A stretch of 64,000 nucleotides of DNA, taken from positions 806,001-870,000 of the forward strand of contig NZ_JARXYJ010000001.1 in assembly GCF_029894425.1 (NCBI RefSeq). Direction: 5' to 3'. Positions within the stretch are counted from its first letter, which is position 1, and the number at the start of each line of letters is the position of its first letter. Position numbers and translations under genes: made by a program. Positions 32,991 through 40,718 of the stretch are shown one piece after another. The notes under the pieces were generated by a model, which made no database searches, was not told where the DNA came from, and saw nothing but the letters and a program-made list of their open reading frames with translations. This DNA is from Streptomyces sp. SAI-127 (lineage in GTDB: Bacteria > Actinomycetota > Actinomycetes > Streptomycetales > Streptomycetaceae).

Positions 32991-34139
32991 TCAGGTCGAG
33001 AGGATCGTCACCGCCGACGCGCCGGGCGCGCCGTACAGGTGGGTGTAGCCGACGCGCGGTGTGCCGGGGATCTGGCGCGTGCCCGCCGTACCGCGCAGCT
33101 GGAGGACGATCTCGTGGATCTGGCGCAGCCCTGACGCGCCGATCGGTTCGCCGTTGCCGAGCAGTCCGCCGTCGGTGTTGACCGGGAGCCGGCCGCCGAT
33201 CTCGGTGGCGCCCTCGGCGATGAGGCGTTCCTGCTCGCCGTCCTTGCAGAGGCCGTTCTCCGCCATGTGGATGACCTCCGAACCGGCGTCGGTGTCCTGG
33301 AGCTGGGCGACGTCGACGTCCTCGGGGCCGATGCCCGCGCGTTCGTACGCCTCCCGGGACGCCTCCACGCTCGGGCTGTCCACGGGCTCCCCCACCGGGA
33401 ACGACGGGCTCTGCACCTCGAACGCGCCGAGCCTGCGGCTGCGCAGGGAGGTGGCACGGACCCGTACGGGGGTGGAGGTGTACTTGTGGGCCTGGTCGGC
33501 CCGGCACATCACGACGGCCGCGGCGCCCTCGTTCGGGCCGCAGTACATGAACTGGCGCAGGGGGTAGTTGAGGACCGGGGAGGCGAGGACCTCCTCGGGC
33601 GACAGGGGCGTACGCCGCCAGGCCTTCTCGTTGCCGGCCGCGTTGCGGAAGTTCTTCGAGGCCACGCGAGCCAGCGTCTCGTGGGAGATGCCGTGCTCGT
33701 GCATATAGCGGTTGATCTTCATGCCGAAGAAGTGGGTCGTGAGGAAGAGCCCGGTCTGCCCGTACCAGGAGGGGATGCCGGCCACGGACGGGTCGGCGGC
33801 GAACGCGCCGCGCGGGTGCTTGTCCAGGCCGATCGCGATGGTCAGGTCGTGCTCACCGGTCTCGATCGCGCGGGCGGCCAGCGCCACCGCCGTACCGGCC
33901 GTCGCGCAGCCGTTGAAGACACCGCGCATCGGTATGCCGGTCAGGCCGAGCCGGCCGACGATCGCGTCCGGGTTGGCGACCTCGTAGCTGCCGATGTAAC
34001 CGCCCTGGATCTGCGGCCAGTTCACGCCCGCGTCGGCGAGCGCCAGCCGTACCGCGTCCGCGCCCATGTCCAGCGCGGGCTTGCCGGGGAAGCGGCCGAA
34101 GGGGTGGAGGCCCACCCCGATGATGACGGCCTCGGTCAT
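32991..34139 (-). CDS. SCP2-type thiolase/lipid-transfer protein retaining a Cys at the first active-site position
   Basis: A 382-residue thiolase-fold protein: VIIGVGLHPFGRFPGKPALD, FNGCATAGTAVALAARAIE, YCGPNEGAAAVVMCRAD, PVNTDGGLLGNGEPIGASGL and YTHLYGAPGASAVTIL. C is present in N-G-C-A-T, unlike the paralogue at 16408, but the usual G-H-P-L-G-A-T-G histidine is glutamate (GNGEPIGASG). It may be a thiolase variant or an aldolase. ATG chosen because it overlaps the stop of its DUF35 partner by 4 bp. Confidence 0.88.
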   Translation of the reverse strand: MTEAVIIGVGLHPFGRFPGKPALDMGADAVRLALADAGVNWPQIQGGYIGSYEVANPDAIVGRLGLTGIPMRGVFNGCATAGTAVALAARAIETGEHDLTIAIGLDKHPRGAFAADPSVAGIPSWYGQTGLFLTTHFFGMKINRYMHEHGISHETLARVASKNFRNAAGNEKAWRRTPLSPEEVLASPVLNYPLRQFMYCGPNEGAAAVVMCRADQAHKYTSTPVRVRATSLRSRRLGAFEVQSPSFPVGEPVDSPSVEASREAYERAGIGPEDVDVAQLQDTDAGSEVIHMAENGLCKDGEQERLIAEGATEIGGRLPVNTDGGLLGNGEPIGASGLRQIHEIVLQLRGTAGTRQIPGTPRVGYTHLYGAPGASAVTILST

Positions 34140-34609
34140 GACGCCTCCTCGATCCGGGCGGACTCTTCGATCCGGGTGGCCTCTTCGACCGGGGCGAACG
34201 CGAAGGTGACGACCTCGGTGCCGTCGTCCTGCACGGTGTAGGGCACGAGCGTCAGCCGCATGTCCTGCCCGATCCGCAGCTTCTCCGGGTCGGGTTCGGT
34301 GAGGCGGGCCTCGACCAGCAGCTCGCCGGGGAGTTCGATGTATCCGACGGCGTAGGGCTCGAAGGTCTGGGGGCCGTCGTACGGCGGGGACGGCGGGCGG
34401 AAGTCCTGGGTCGTGTACGTCCAGAGCGTGCCGCGGTCCGCCAGGAGCCGTTCCTTCGACTCGTCGCTCGCGCACCGGACGCAGGTCGCGGCGGCCGGGA
34501 AGCTCACCAGGCCGCACACCCGGCACTCGGAACCGATCAGCCGGAGGGGCGCGGCGGCGGGCGGCCAGGTGAACAGGCCCTCGGCGACGGGGCGTTGTGT
34601 CGTCGTCAT
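34136..34609 (-). CDS. DUF35 OB-fold/Zn-ribbon protein, partner of SCP2-type thiolase
   Basis: A 157-residue protein with a zinc ribbon (SECRVCGLVSFPAAATCVRC) followed by an OB fold (TLWTYTTQDFRPPSPPYDG, FEPYAVGYIELPGELLVEAR). It is coupled by 4 bp to the thiolase gene, repeating the 16016/16408 arrangement with the gene order reversed. The C-terminal tail ATRIEESARIEEAS is an acidic repeat. Confidence 0.93.
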   Translation of the reverse strand: MTTTQRPVAEGLFTWPPAAAPLRLIGSECRVCGLVSFPAAATCVRCASDESKERLLADRGTLWTYTTQDFRPPSPPYDGPQTFEPYAVGYIELPGELLVEARLTEPDPEKLRIGQDMRLTLVPYTVQDDGTEVVTFAFAPVEEATRIEESARIEEAS

Positions 34610-34610
34610 C

Positions 34611-35522
34611 TCAGGCTCCGTTCCGGCTGCCGAGGGCGTCGGCGTTCGGAGCCGCCTTGGCCACCAGGTTCGGGACGACGGAGGACAGCTCCTCCGGGGT
34701 CCAGCGGGTGTCGGCGCTCGCGGCGGGGCCGTTGACCCAGCCCTCCAGCACGGTGATGCGGTTGCCGACGACGCCGAACACCCTGCCGGTGACCTCGCGC
34801 GAGGCTGCCGAGCCCAGCCACACCACCAGGGGCGAGATGGCCTCGGGGGTCAGGTCCTGACTCTCGGCGGCCTGCTTCATCATCTCGATGTCCTCGGTCA
34901 GCCGGGTCAGCGCGGTGGGCGCGATGGCGTTCACCGTCACGCCGTAGCGGGCGAGTTCGGCGGCGGCGATGATCGTGAGGCTGGCGGTGCCGGCCTTCGC
35001 GGAGCCGTAGTTGGACTGGCCGGGGTTGCCGAAGATGCCGGACGGGGAGGTCGTGTTGATCACCCGGGCGTCGTTGGACTGGCCGGCCTTGGCGCGCTCG
35101 CGCCAGTACGCGGCCGCGTGGTGCAGTGTGGCGAAGCTGCCCTTGAGGTGGACGGCGATCACACTGTCCCAGTCCCGCTCGGTCATCGACACGATCATCC
35201 GGTCGCGCAGGATGCCGGCGTTGTTGACCAGCACGTCCAGGCCACCGTAGGTGTCCACGGCCTGCCGGACGAGCCGGCCGGCGCCCTCCCAGGTGGAGAT
35301 GTCGTCCGTGTTGGCCACCGCCTCGCCACCGGCCGCGACGATCTCGTCGACCACGCTCTGCGCGGGCCCGGCGGAGGCGCCCCCGCCGTCCCGTCCGCCG
35401 CCCAGGTCGTTGACGACGACCTTCGCCCCGTGTGCGGCGAACGCCAGGGCGTGCGCCCGGCCGATCCCGTTGCCGGCGCCGGTGACGACCGCGATCCGGC
35501 CTTCGACCACTCCTTCAGACAT
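34611..35522 (-). CDS. SDR of the 17beta-HSD4/(3R)-hydroxyacyl-CoA dehydrogenase type
   Basis: A 303-residue SDR: VVTGAGNGIGRAHALAFAAHG, VVVNDLGGGRDGGGASAGPA, VVDEIVAAGG, NNAGILRDRMIVSMTERDWD, NYGSAKAGTASLTIIAAAEL. The N-D-L-G-G insert marks the MFE-2 type that acts on (3R)-hydroxyacyl-CoA. The C-terminal T-R-W-T-P-E-E-L helix is also typical. It lies 1 bp from the DUF35 gene and is a paralogue of 24732. Confidence 0.92.
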   Translation of the reverse strand: MSEGVVEGRIAVVTGAGNGIGRAHALAFAAHGAKVVVNDLGGGRDGGGASAGPAQSVVDEIVAAGGEAVANTDDISTWEGAGRLVRQAVDTYGGLDVLVNNAGILRDRMIVSMTERDWDSVIAVHLKGSFATLHHAAAYWRERAKAGQSNDARVINTTSPSGIFGNPGQSNYGSAKAGTASLTIIAAAELARYGVTVNAIAPTALTRLTEDIEMMKQAAESQDLTPEAISPLVVWLGSAASREVTGRVFGVVGNRITVLEGWVNGPAASADTRWTPEELSSVVPNLVAKAAPNADALGSRNGA

Positions 35523-35545
35523 GCTCAATTCCTCCATCGGAAAGG

Positions 35546-36256
35546 TCAGTTGGCCTCGGCGAGCAGGACTCGCGGGGTGTCGCTGCCGCAGCCGCACCGG
35601 CCGGTGACGACGCGGCCGGTGATGCCGAGCGGTGTCTCGGGCAGGGGCGAGGTGCGCCCCTCTCCCGATGCCACGGTCAGCTGTCCGTCCCGCTCGCCGA
35701 ACCGCCATTCGGCGGCGTTGACATGTGCGCCGCTCCGCTCGGGGCACTCCAGCGCGAGAGCCGGTCCCACCGCCGAGATCACGGAGGCGGTCACCCCCAC
35801 TCCGCGCAGGACGGGTATGGCGGCGGGCCGGGCCAGCACGACAGGGGTGGACCGGAACATCTCGCCGATGTCGGCCATGCCGGCGAGTCCTTCCAGCGTC
35901 TCCGCCGACAGGCCGATCACCGCGTGCGGGGTGAGCTCGCGGTGGAAGACCGCGGTGCGGCGATGGTCCCAGCCCATCGCCTCGGCGATGCCGTACGGCA
36001 CTTTGAGCGTGCGCAGGGCGCCGATCACCGCGTGTCCCCAGAAGCCCTCGAAGCCGGAGGCGGTCAGCAGGGCCCGTTGCCCGGCGGCGAGGCCGTGCTC
36101 CCGCAGGCGTGCGGTGGCCCACTCGGTGTCCCGGGCGAGTTCCGCCCAGGTCAGCTCCAGGTCCCGGACGCCGTCGGCGGTCGGGAAGCGCATGAGATAG
36201 GCGAGTTCGGGGCGGTCGAGCGTCCTGGCGCGGGCCAGGGTGTCGGCGCGGGCCAT
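35546..36256 (-). CDS. Short PaaK-like (adenylate-forming) protein lacking P-loop and C-terminal domain
   Basis: A 236-residue protein. LELTWAELARDTEWATARLR and ALLTASGFEGFWGHAVIGAL followed by TLKVPYGIAEAMGWDHRRTA and IGLSAETLEGLAG resemble the middle of phenylacetate-CoA ligase-type enzymes; VTGRCGCGSDTPRVLL resembles the C-x-C-G segment seen in the neighbour (CGCGRTHARM). The S-S-G-T-T-G loop and the C-terminal lobe are missing. It overlaps the stop of the full-length PaaK gene by 1 bp (TGATG), so the two are co-translated; a regulatory or partner subunit is plausible. Function not known. Confidence 0.65.
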   Translation of the reverse strand: MARADTLARARTLDRPELAYLMRFPTADGVRDLELTWAELARDTEWATARLREHGLAAGQRALLTASGFEGFWGHAVIGALRTLKVPYGIAEAMGWDHRRTAVFHRELTPHAVIGLSAETLEGLAGMADIGEMFRSTPVVLARPAAIPVLRGVGVTASVISAVGPALALECPERSGAHVNAAEWRFGERDGQLTVASGEGRTSPLPETPLGITGRVVTGRCGCGSDTPRVLLAEAN

Positions 36257-37578
36257 CAGGTCTTCACCACCCGGGGGAACTTGGCGACGCTGGTCATGGT
36301 CTTCAACAGGTCCTCCTCGGTGCGCATGTCGAGCACCGGCTTGACTCCGGTCCGCTCGCGCACGGCCTCGCTCAGGCGTCCGGCCAGGGCGTCGACGTCG
36401 CCGGTGAGATGGGGGTCGTAGCCGACGCGCAGCCGCAGTTCGTCGACCTCGCGCCGGTCCCGGACGATCTGGAAGACCCCCGCGACGGTCTCCGGCTGGT
36501 CCTCCACCGCCTGCCAGACGTCCCGCAGGACGACAGAGCGGCCCTGGACCACCGTCTCGTCGCCGCGCCGCCCGGCCACCCACATGCGGGCGTGGGTACG
36601 GCCGCAGCCGCACGTGTCGCGGGACAGGCGGACGAGGTCCTCGCTGCGGTAACGGATCAGCGGCGCGGCCCGGTTGTCCAGGTCGGTGGCGACCAGTTCG
36701 CCCAGGTCGCTCTCGGGGACGTCGTGCCAGCCGTGCTCGTCGACCTCGACGCACTCGGCGAAGACGGTGTCCTCCCAGATGTGGAAGCCGTCGTGCTCGC
36801 GGCACTCCCAGGCGGTGCCGGTGTCGGCGGCGCTGGTGTACTCGTAGACGTCGATGCCCCAGTCGTCGCGGATCCGCTCGCGCATCTTCCGGCTGAGGGG
36901 CTGGCCGGCGCAGGAGGCGCCCTTGAGGGAGGAGAAGGCTTCCCTCAGGTCGGTCTTCTCGGCCAGGTGCTCCAGCTCCACCATCTGCGGATACATCATC
37001 TGCAGGTAGGCGGGGCGGTAGGTGCGCAGGGCCTCGACGACCTCGGGCATGTTGCCCATCCAGGTGTCCACCTCGATGACCACCGCGCCCAGCGCCTGGA
37101 AGCCGGCGTCCATGAAGTTGCGGAAGGTGCCGGGCGGGCTCAGGACCCGGTCTCCGGGCCTCAGGCCCAGCTCCCACAGGTCACGTACCTGTGCGGTCAC
37201 CAGGGGCGGTGCGTCCTGCCAGATCTCGGCGAAGAACTCCGGGTCGCCGGTGGTTCCGGAACTGGAGGAGACCGAGGTCAGCTCCTCGACCGGGACGCAG
37301 AGCAGGCCGGCGAAGGCATCGCCGGTGCGGCTCCGGTAGGCGCGGATCATGTCCTTGGTGATGAACGGGATGCGTGCCCGGAAGTCCTCCAGGGACCGGA
37401 TGTCGCGCGGGTGGACCCCATGCTCGTCCCACAGCTCGCGGTAGAAGGCCGAGTTGGCGTAGGCGTACTCGACGAGCTCCAGGAGCTGTTTCTCCTGTCG
37501 CGCGCGCAGTTCCTCGCGCGGCATGGTCTCCACCTGGGGCTCGAAGTACCTGTCAGCGGTGTCCCTGTCACCGACCAT
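36256..37578 (-). CDS. Phenylacetate-CoA ligase family protein (PaaK-like)
   Basis: A 440-residue ANL enzyme: LLELVEYAYANSAFYRELWD, FRARIPFITKDMIRAYRS, P-loop SVSSSSGTTGDPEFF, PPGTFRNFMDAGFQALGAVV, EYTSAADTGTAWECREHDGF, PLIRYRSEDLVRLSRDTCGC and a C-terminus ending KFPRVVKT, which corresponds to the PaaK G-K-x-x-R-V. It should activate an acid to its CoA thioester, probably the entry step for the 30.6-37.6 kb operon, of which it is the first gene. Confidence 0.9.
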   Translation of the reverse strand: MVGDRDTADRYFEPQVETMPREELRARQEKQLLELVEYAYANSAFYRELWDEHGVHPRDIRSLEDFRARIPFITKDMIRAYRSRTGDAFAGLLCVPVEELTSVSSSSGTTGDPEFFAEIWQDAPPLVTAQVRDLWELGLRPGDRVLSPPGTFRNFMDAGFQALGAVVIEVDTWMGNMPEVVEALRTYRPAYLQMMYPQMVELEHLAEKTDLREAFSSLKGASCAGQPLSRKMRERIRDDWGIDVYEYTSAADTGTAWECREHDGFHIWEDTVFAECVEVDEHGWHDVPESDLGELVATDLDNRAAPLIRYRSEDLVRLSRDTCGCGRTHARMWVAGRRGDETVVQGRSVVLRDVWQAVEDQPETVAGVFQIVRDRREVDELRLRVGYDPHLTGDVDALAGRLSEAVRERTGVKPVLDMRTEEDLLKTMTSVAKFPRVVKT

Positions 37579-37640
37579 GGCGCCTCCTCGCGGCTCAGTG
37601 CCCAGATCTTCCAGCTATCAGCGCAATCAGTCAACCAATT

Positions 37641-37673
37641 CGACGGATTGAGCGCGAGGCTCGCGCTCCGTCG
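37641..37673. promoter_or_regulatory. Strong hairpin in the divergent PaaK/ETF promoter region
   Basis: GAGCGCGAG-G-CTCGCGCTC (37650-37668) is a perfect 9-bp inverted repeat with a 1-nt centre, extended by CGACG/CGTCG outside a 4-nt bulge. It lies between divergent start codons, so it is not a terminator of either flanking gene. It could be a protein site or a leader structure of the paaK-like transcript. Confidence 0.5.
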
Positions 37674-37680
37674 ATCTATA

Positions 37681-37696
37681 TAGTTAACTATTAGCA
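37681..37696. promoter_or_regulatory. Promoter/operator motif upstream of the ETF genes
   Basis: TAGTTAACTATTAGCA contains the palindrome TAGTTAACTA and matches the locus motif at 11994, 20697 and 39549. It lies 26 bp before the etfB start. Confidence 0.5.
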
Positions 37697-37721
37697 CTCA
37701 TTGAACCACAGGAGGGCTGCC

Positions 37722-38501
37722 GTGAAGATCGTTGTCTGCGTGAAGCACGTTCCCGACGCCACGGCGGACCGCACCTTCACCGAGGACGGCACCACCGACC
37801 GCGCGTCGGTCGACTCGCTGCTGTCCGAACTCGACGAGTACGCCGTCGAGCAGGCGCTGCGCCTGGCCGAATCGGACCCCGACGCCGAGATCACCTATCT
37901 CACCGTCGGCCCCGAAGACGCACGCGACGCCCTGCGCAAGGCACTGGCCATGGGCGGTGACGCGGCGATCCATGTCAGCGACGAGGACATCGAGGGCAGC
38001 GACGCGTTCGGCACGTCACTGGTGCTGGCCAAGGCGATCGAGCGGCACGGCTTCGATCTCGTGCTGTGCGGGATGGCCTCGACGGACGGCACCATGGGCG
38101 TCCTGCCTGCGCTGCTGGCCGAGCGGCTCGGCGTCCCGGCCGTCACCCACCTCGAAGACCTGGCGATCGAGGACGGAACCGTGACCGGCCGCCGCGAGGG
38201 CGACGGCGCCACCGTACGGATCGAGGGCACCCTGCCGGCCGTCATCTCCGTGACCGACCGTTCCGGGGACGCCCGCTACCCCTCCTTCAAGGGGATCATG
38301 GCCGCGAAGAAGAAGCCGGTGGAGACCCTCGGCCTCGTCGACCTCGGCATCGAGGCCGCACAGGTCGGTCCGGCCGGGGCGCGGTCCGCCGTGGACACCG
38401 CGACCAGGCGCCCGCCGCGCACCAAGGGCGAGATCGTCACCGACGAGGGGACGGGCGGCGTCGGACTGGCCGCGTACCTCACCACGAAGAAGTTCATCTG
38501 A
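37722..38501 (+). CDS. etfB: Electron transfer flavoprotein subunit beta
   Basis: A 259-residue ETF-beta: KIVVCVKHVPDATADRTFTE, LSELDEYAVEQALRLAESD, GPEDARDALRKALAMGGDAA, CGMASTDGTMGVLPALLAERL and RYPSFKGIMAAKKKP. With the alpha subunit it carries electrons from acyl-CoA dehydrogenases to ETF:quinone oxidoreductase. GTG 37722 follows GGAGG at 37711; an ATG at 37701 precedes that site and is rejected. The presence of a dedicated ETF pair fits the eight dehydrogenases around it. Confidence 0.96.
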   Translation: MKIVVCVKHVPDATADRTFTEDGTTDRASVDSLLSELDEYAVEQALRLAESDPDAEITYLTVGPEDARDALRKALAMGGDAAIHVSDEDIEGSDAFGTSLVLAKAIERHGFDLVLCGMASTDGTMGVLPALLAERLGVPAVTHLEDLAIEDGTVTGRREGDGATVRIEGTLPAVISVTDRSGDARYPSFKGIMAAKKKPVETLGLVDLGIEAAQVGPAGARSAVDTATRRPPRTKGEIVTDEGTGGVGLAAYLTTKKFI

Positions 38502-38540
38502 CCGCGCCCGCCCTTGAATACCTGAAGGAGTTGCATCACC

Positions 38541-39503
38541 GTGGCCGAGATCCTCGTCCTCGTCGACCACGTCGACGGTGCCGTACGCAAGCCGACCCTC
38601 GAACTGCTCACCCTGGCCCGCCGCTTGGGCGAGCCCTCGGCCGTCTTCCTGGGGCCGGGCGCGGACGCCGCGACCGAGGTGCTCGGCCGGTACGGCGCCC
38701 AGAAGATCTACGTCGTCGACGCCCCCGAGGTCGACGAGTACCTCGTCACCCCGGCAGTGGACGCCCTCACACAGATCGCCGAGCGCACCGGCCCGGCGGT
38801 GATCCTGGTGCCGTCCGGTCCGGACGGCAAGGAGATCGCCGCACGGGTCGCGCTGCGGCTCGGCTCCGGACTCATCACCGACGCCGTCGATGTCACCGCA
38901 GGACCCGACGGGCCGGTCACCGAGCAGTCGGCGTTCGCCGCGACGTACCAGGTCACCGCACACGTCACCCAGGGCGTGCCGGTGATCACGGTCAAGCCGA
39001 ACGCCGCCGCCCCCGAGGCCACCCCCGCCGAACCTGTCATCGAGAAGCAGGACGTCACCTTCGGCCCCGCCTCCGCCGCCGTCCGGATCCTGTCCCGCAC
39101 ACCGCGGGAGCGCGGCGACCGGCCCGAGCTGACCGAGGCCGACATCGTGGTCTCCGGCGGTCGCGGGGTGAACGGCGCCGAGAACTTCGCCCTCATCGAA
39201 CGGGTCGCCGACGCGCTCGGTGCGGCCGTCGGGGCGTCCCGCGCGGCCGTGGACGCGGGCTGGTATCCGCACAGCCACCAGGTCGGCCAGACAGGCACCC
39301 AGGTCTCCCCCCAGCTCTATCTCGCCGCCGGTATCTCCGGCGCGATCCAGCACCGGGCGGGCATGCAGACGTCCAAGACCATCGTCGCCGTCAACAAGGA
39401 CGCCGACGCCCCGATCTTCGAGCTCGCCGACCACGGCGTGGTCGGGGACCTCTTCACGGTGCTGCCGCAGCTGGTGGACGAGATCGAGCGGCGCCGGAGC
39501 TGA
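38541..39503 (+). CDS. etfA: Electron transfer flavoprotein subunit alpha
   Basis: A 320-residue ETF-alpha with GTG start: [40 protein letters not shown], then the C-terminal FAD domain [60 protein letters not shown] and [20 protein letters not shown]. All FAD-binding signatures are intact. It follows etfB by 39 bp with GAAGGAG upstream. Confidence 0.96.
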   Translation: MAEILVLVDHVDGAVRKPTLELLTLARRLGEPSAVFLGPGADAATEVLGRYGAQKIYVVDAPEVDEYLVTPAVDALTQIAERTGPAVILVPSGPDGKEIAARVALRLGSGLITDAVDVTAGPDGPVTEQSAFAATYQVTAHVTQGVPVITVKPNAAAPEATPAEPVIEKQDVTFGPASAAVRILSRTPRERGDRPELTEADIVVSGGRGVNGAENFALIERVADALGAAVGASRAAVDAGWYPHSHQVGQTGTQVSPQLYLAAGISGAIQHRAGMQTSKTIVAVNKDADAPIFELADHGVVGDLFTVLPQLVDEIERRRS

Positions 39504-39548
39504 TCTTTCCAGGCCCGGCCTTCCCTTCAGCCAGCCATACAACTAAAA

Positions 39549-39565
39549 TCGCTAACTGATTGCAT
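39549..39565 (+). promoter_or_regulatory. Promoter/operator motif upstream of the amidohydrolase operon
   Basis: TCGCTAACTGATTGCAT lies 35 bp before the ATG at 39601. CTAACTGATTG nearly matches ATAACTGATTG at the GntR promoter (11998-12007). Confidence 0.5.
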
Positions 39566-39600
39566 CCATTGAGCTTGCAGCCCTGACCCGAAGGAGCGTC

Positions 39601-40680
39601 ATGACGAAGATCTGGGTCAACTCCGGGGACTCCCATGTGATGGAACCCGCCGACGTGTGGACCGAGAGGCTGCCCGCTCGGCTCGGCGCCCGCGCCCCGC
39701 GCAGCGAGCGCGGCGAGAAGTACGAGATGCTCTACATCGACGGGGAGCGCATCGACCGCCAGCTCGGCGACTTCATGGACGCCATGCGTCCGCCGGGTGC
39801 CTGGGACCTGAAGGTCCGCCTCAAGGACCTCGACCAGGAGGGTGTGTGGTCCCAACTGGCCTTCCCCTCCATGGGGTTCTGGCTGGTGTCGATCACCGAC
39901 CGGGAGCTGGCCCGGGAGACCGTACGGGCGTGGAACGACTGGGCGCACGAGGAGATCCTCCGCAAGAACAAGCGCGTCATCACCACCGCCTGCCTCTCGA
40001 CCGCCGACATCGACGACGCGGTCGCCGAGGTGGAACGGGTGGCGGAGCTGGGGTTCAAGGCCGTCTTCCTGCCGTGTTCCACGCGGGACGGCGAGGAGTA
40101 CGCCCTCGACCGCTGGGAGCCGCTGTGGACGGCGGTCGAGCGGGCCGGTCTGGTGCTCGCCTTCCACATCGGCACGGGCGGTCAGAACGTCGTCTTCCGC
40201 GGGCCCGGCGGCGCGGTGGTCAACTACATGGAGACGACCTACCCGGGCATGCGGGTGGTCTCCCACATGGTCGCGGGCGGTGCCCTGGACCGTCACCCGG
40301 ACCTGAGGATCCTCATCGCCGAGGGCGGCGCCGGCTGGGTGCCGGCCATCGGCGACCGCATGGACGAGGCCTACCGCCAGCACGGCATGTTCGTCCGGCC
40401 GAAGCTGAGCCGGCTGCCCAGCGAGATCATCAGGCAGCAGGTGTACGCCTCCTTCCAGCACGACAAGAGCTCGGTGGAGATCGTCGAGTCGACGGGCTAC
40501 CGCAACGTGATGTGGGGCGACGACTACCCCCACCTGGAAGGCACCTACGGCCACACCCAGTCCACGCTCCACGACCTGTTCGACGGCGTGTCGGACGACA
40601 TCCGCGAGCGCGTCACCCGCGGCACCTTCAACGAGCTCTTCCGCCTGCCGGAGCAGACTCCCCAGGAGGCGGCCGTCTGA
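39601..40680 (+). CDS. Amidohydrolase family 2 protein (ACMSD/decarboxylase-like)
   Basis: A 359-residue TIM-barrel metalloenzyme: WVNSGDSHVMEPADVWTERL (D-x-H ligands), GLVLAFHIGTGGQ (His), VVSHMVAGGALDRHPDLRIL (His), and NVMWGDDYPHLEGTYGHTQS (Asp). This set fits hydrolases or non-oxidative decarboxylases of the ACMSD branch. ATG follows GAAGGAG. In similar actinobacterial lipid/steroid clusters such genes are common but mostly unassigned; ring or ester hydrolysis of a CoA-locus intermediate is possible. Confidence 0.88.
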   Translation: MTKIWVNSGDSHVMEPADVWTERLPARLGARAPRSERGEKYEMLYIDGERIDRQLGDFMDAMRPPGAWDLKVRLKDLDQEGVWSQLAFPSMGFWLVSITDRELARETVRAWNDWAHEEILRKNKRVITTACLSTADIDDAVAEVERVAELGFKAVFLPCSTRDGEEYALDRWEPLWTAVERAGLVLAFHIGTGGQNVVFRGPGGAVVNYMETTYPGMRVVSHMVAGGALDRHPDLRILIAEGGAGWVPAIGDRMDEAYRQHGMFVRPKLSRLPSEIIRQQVYASFQHDKSSVEIVESTGYRNVMWGDDYPHLEGTYGHTQSTLHDLFDGVSDDIRERVTRGTFNELFRLPEQTPQEAAV

Positions 40681-40718
40681 GCGGCGCCGACGGCGCGAGG
40701 CTTTCGGACGCATCTCCT

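Noticed and set aside
39657..40718. Upstream in-frame extension of the GNAT/synthetase gene to a 1163-codon protein
   Set aside because: The extension lies out of frame inside the amidohydrolase gene and reads as arginine-rich nonsense; the GTG at 40719 fits the domain start.
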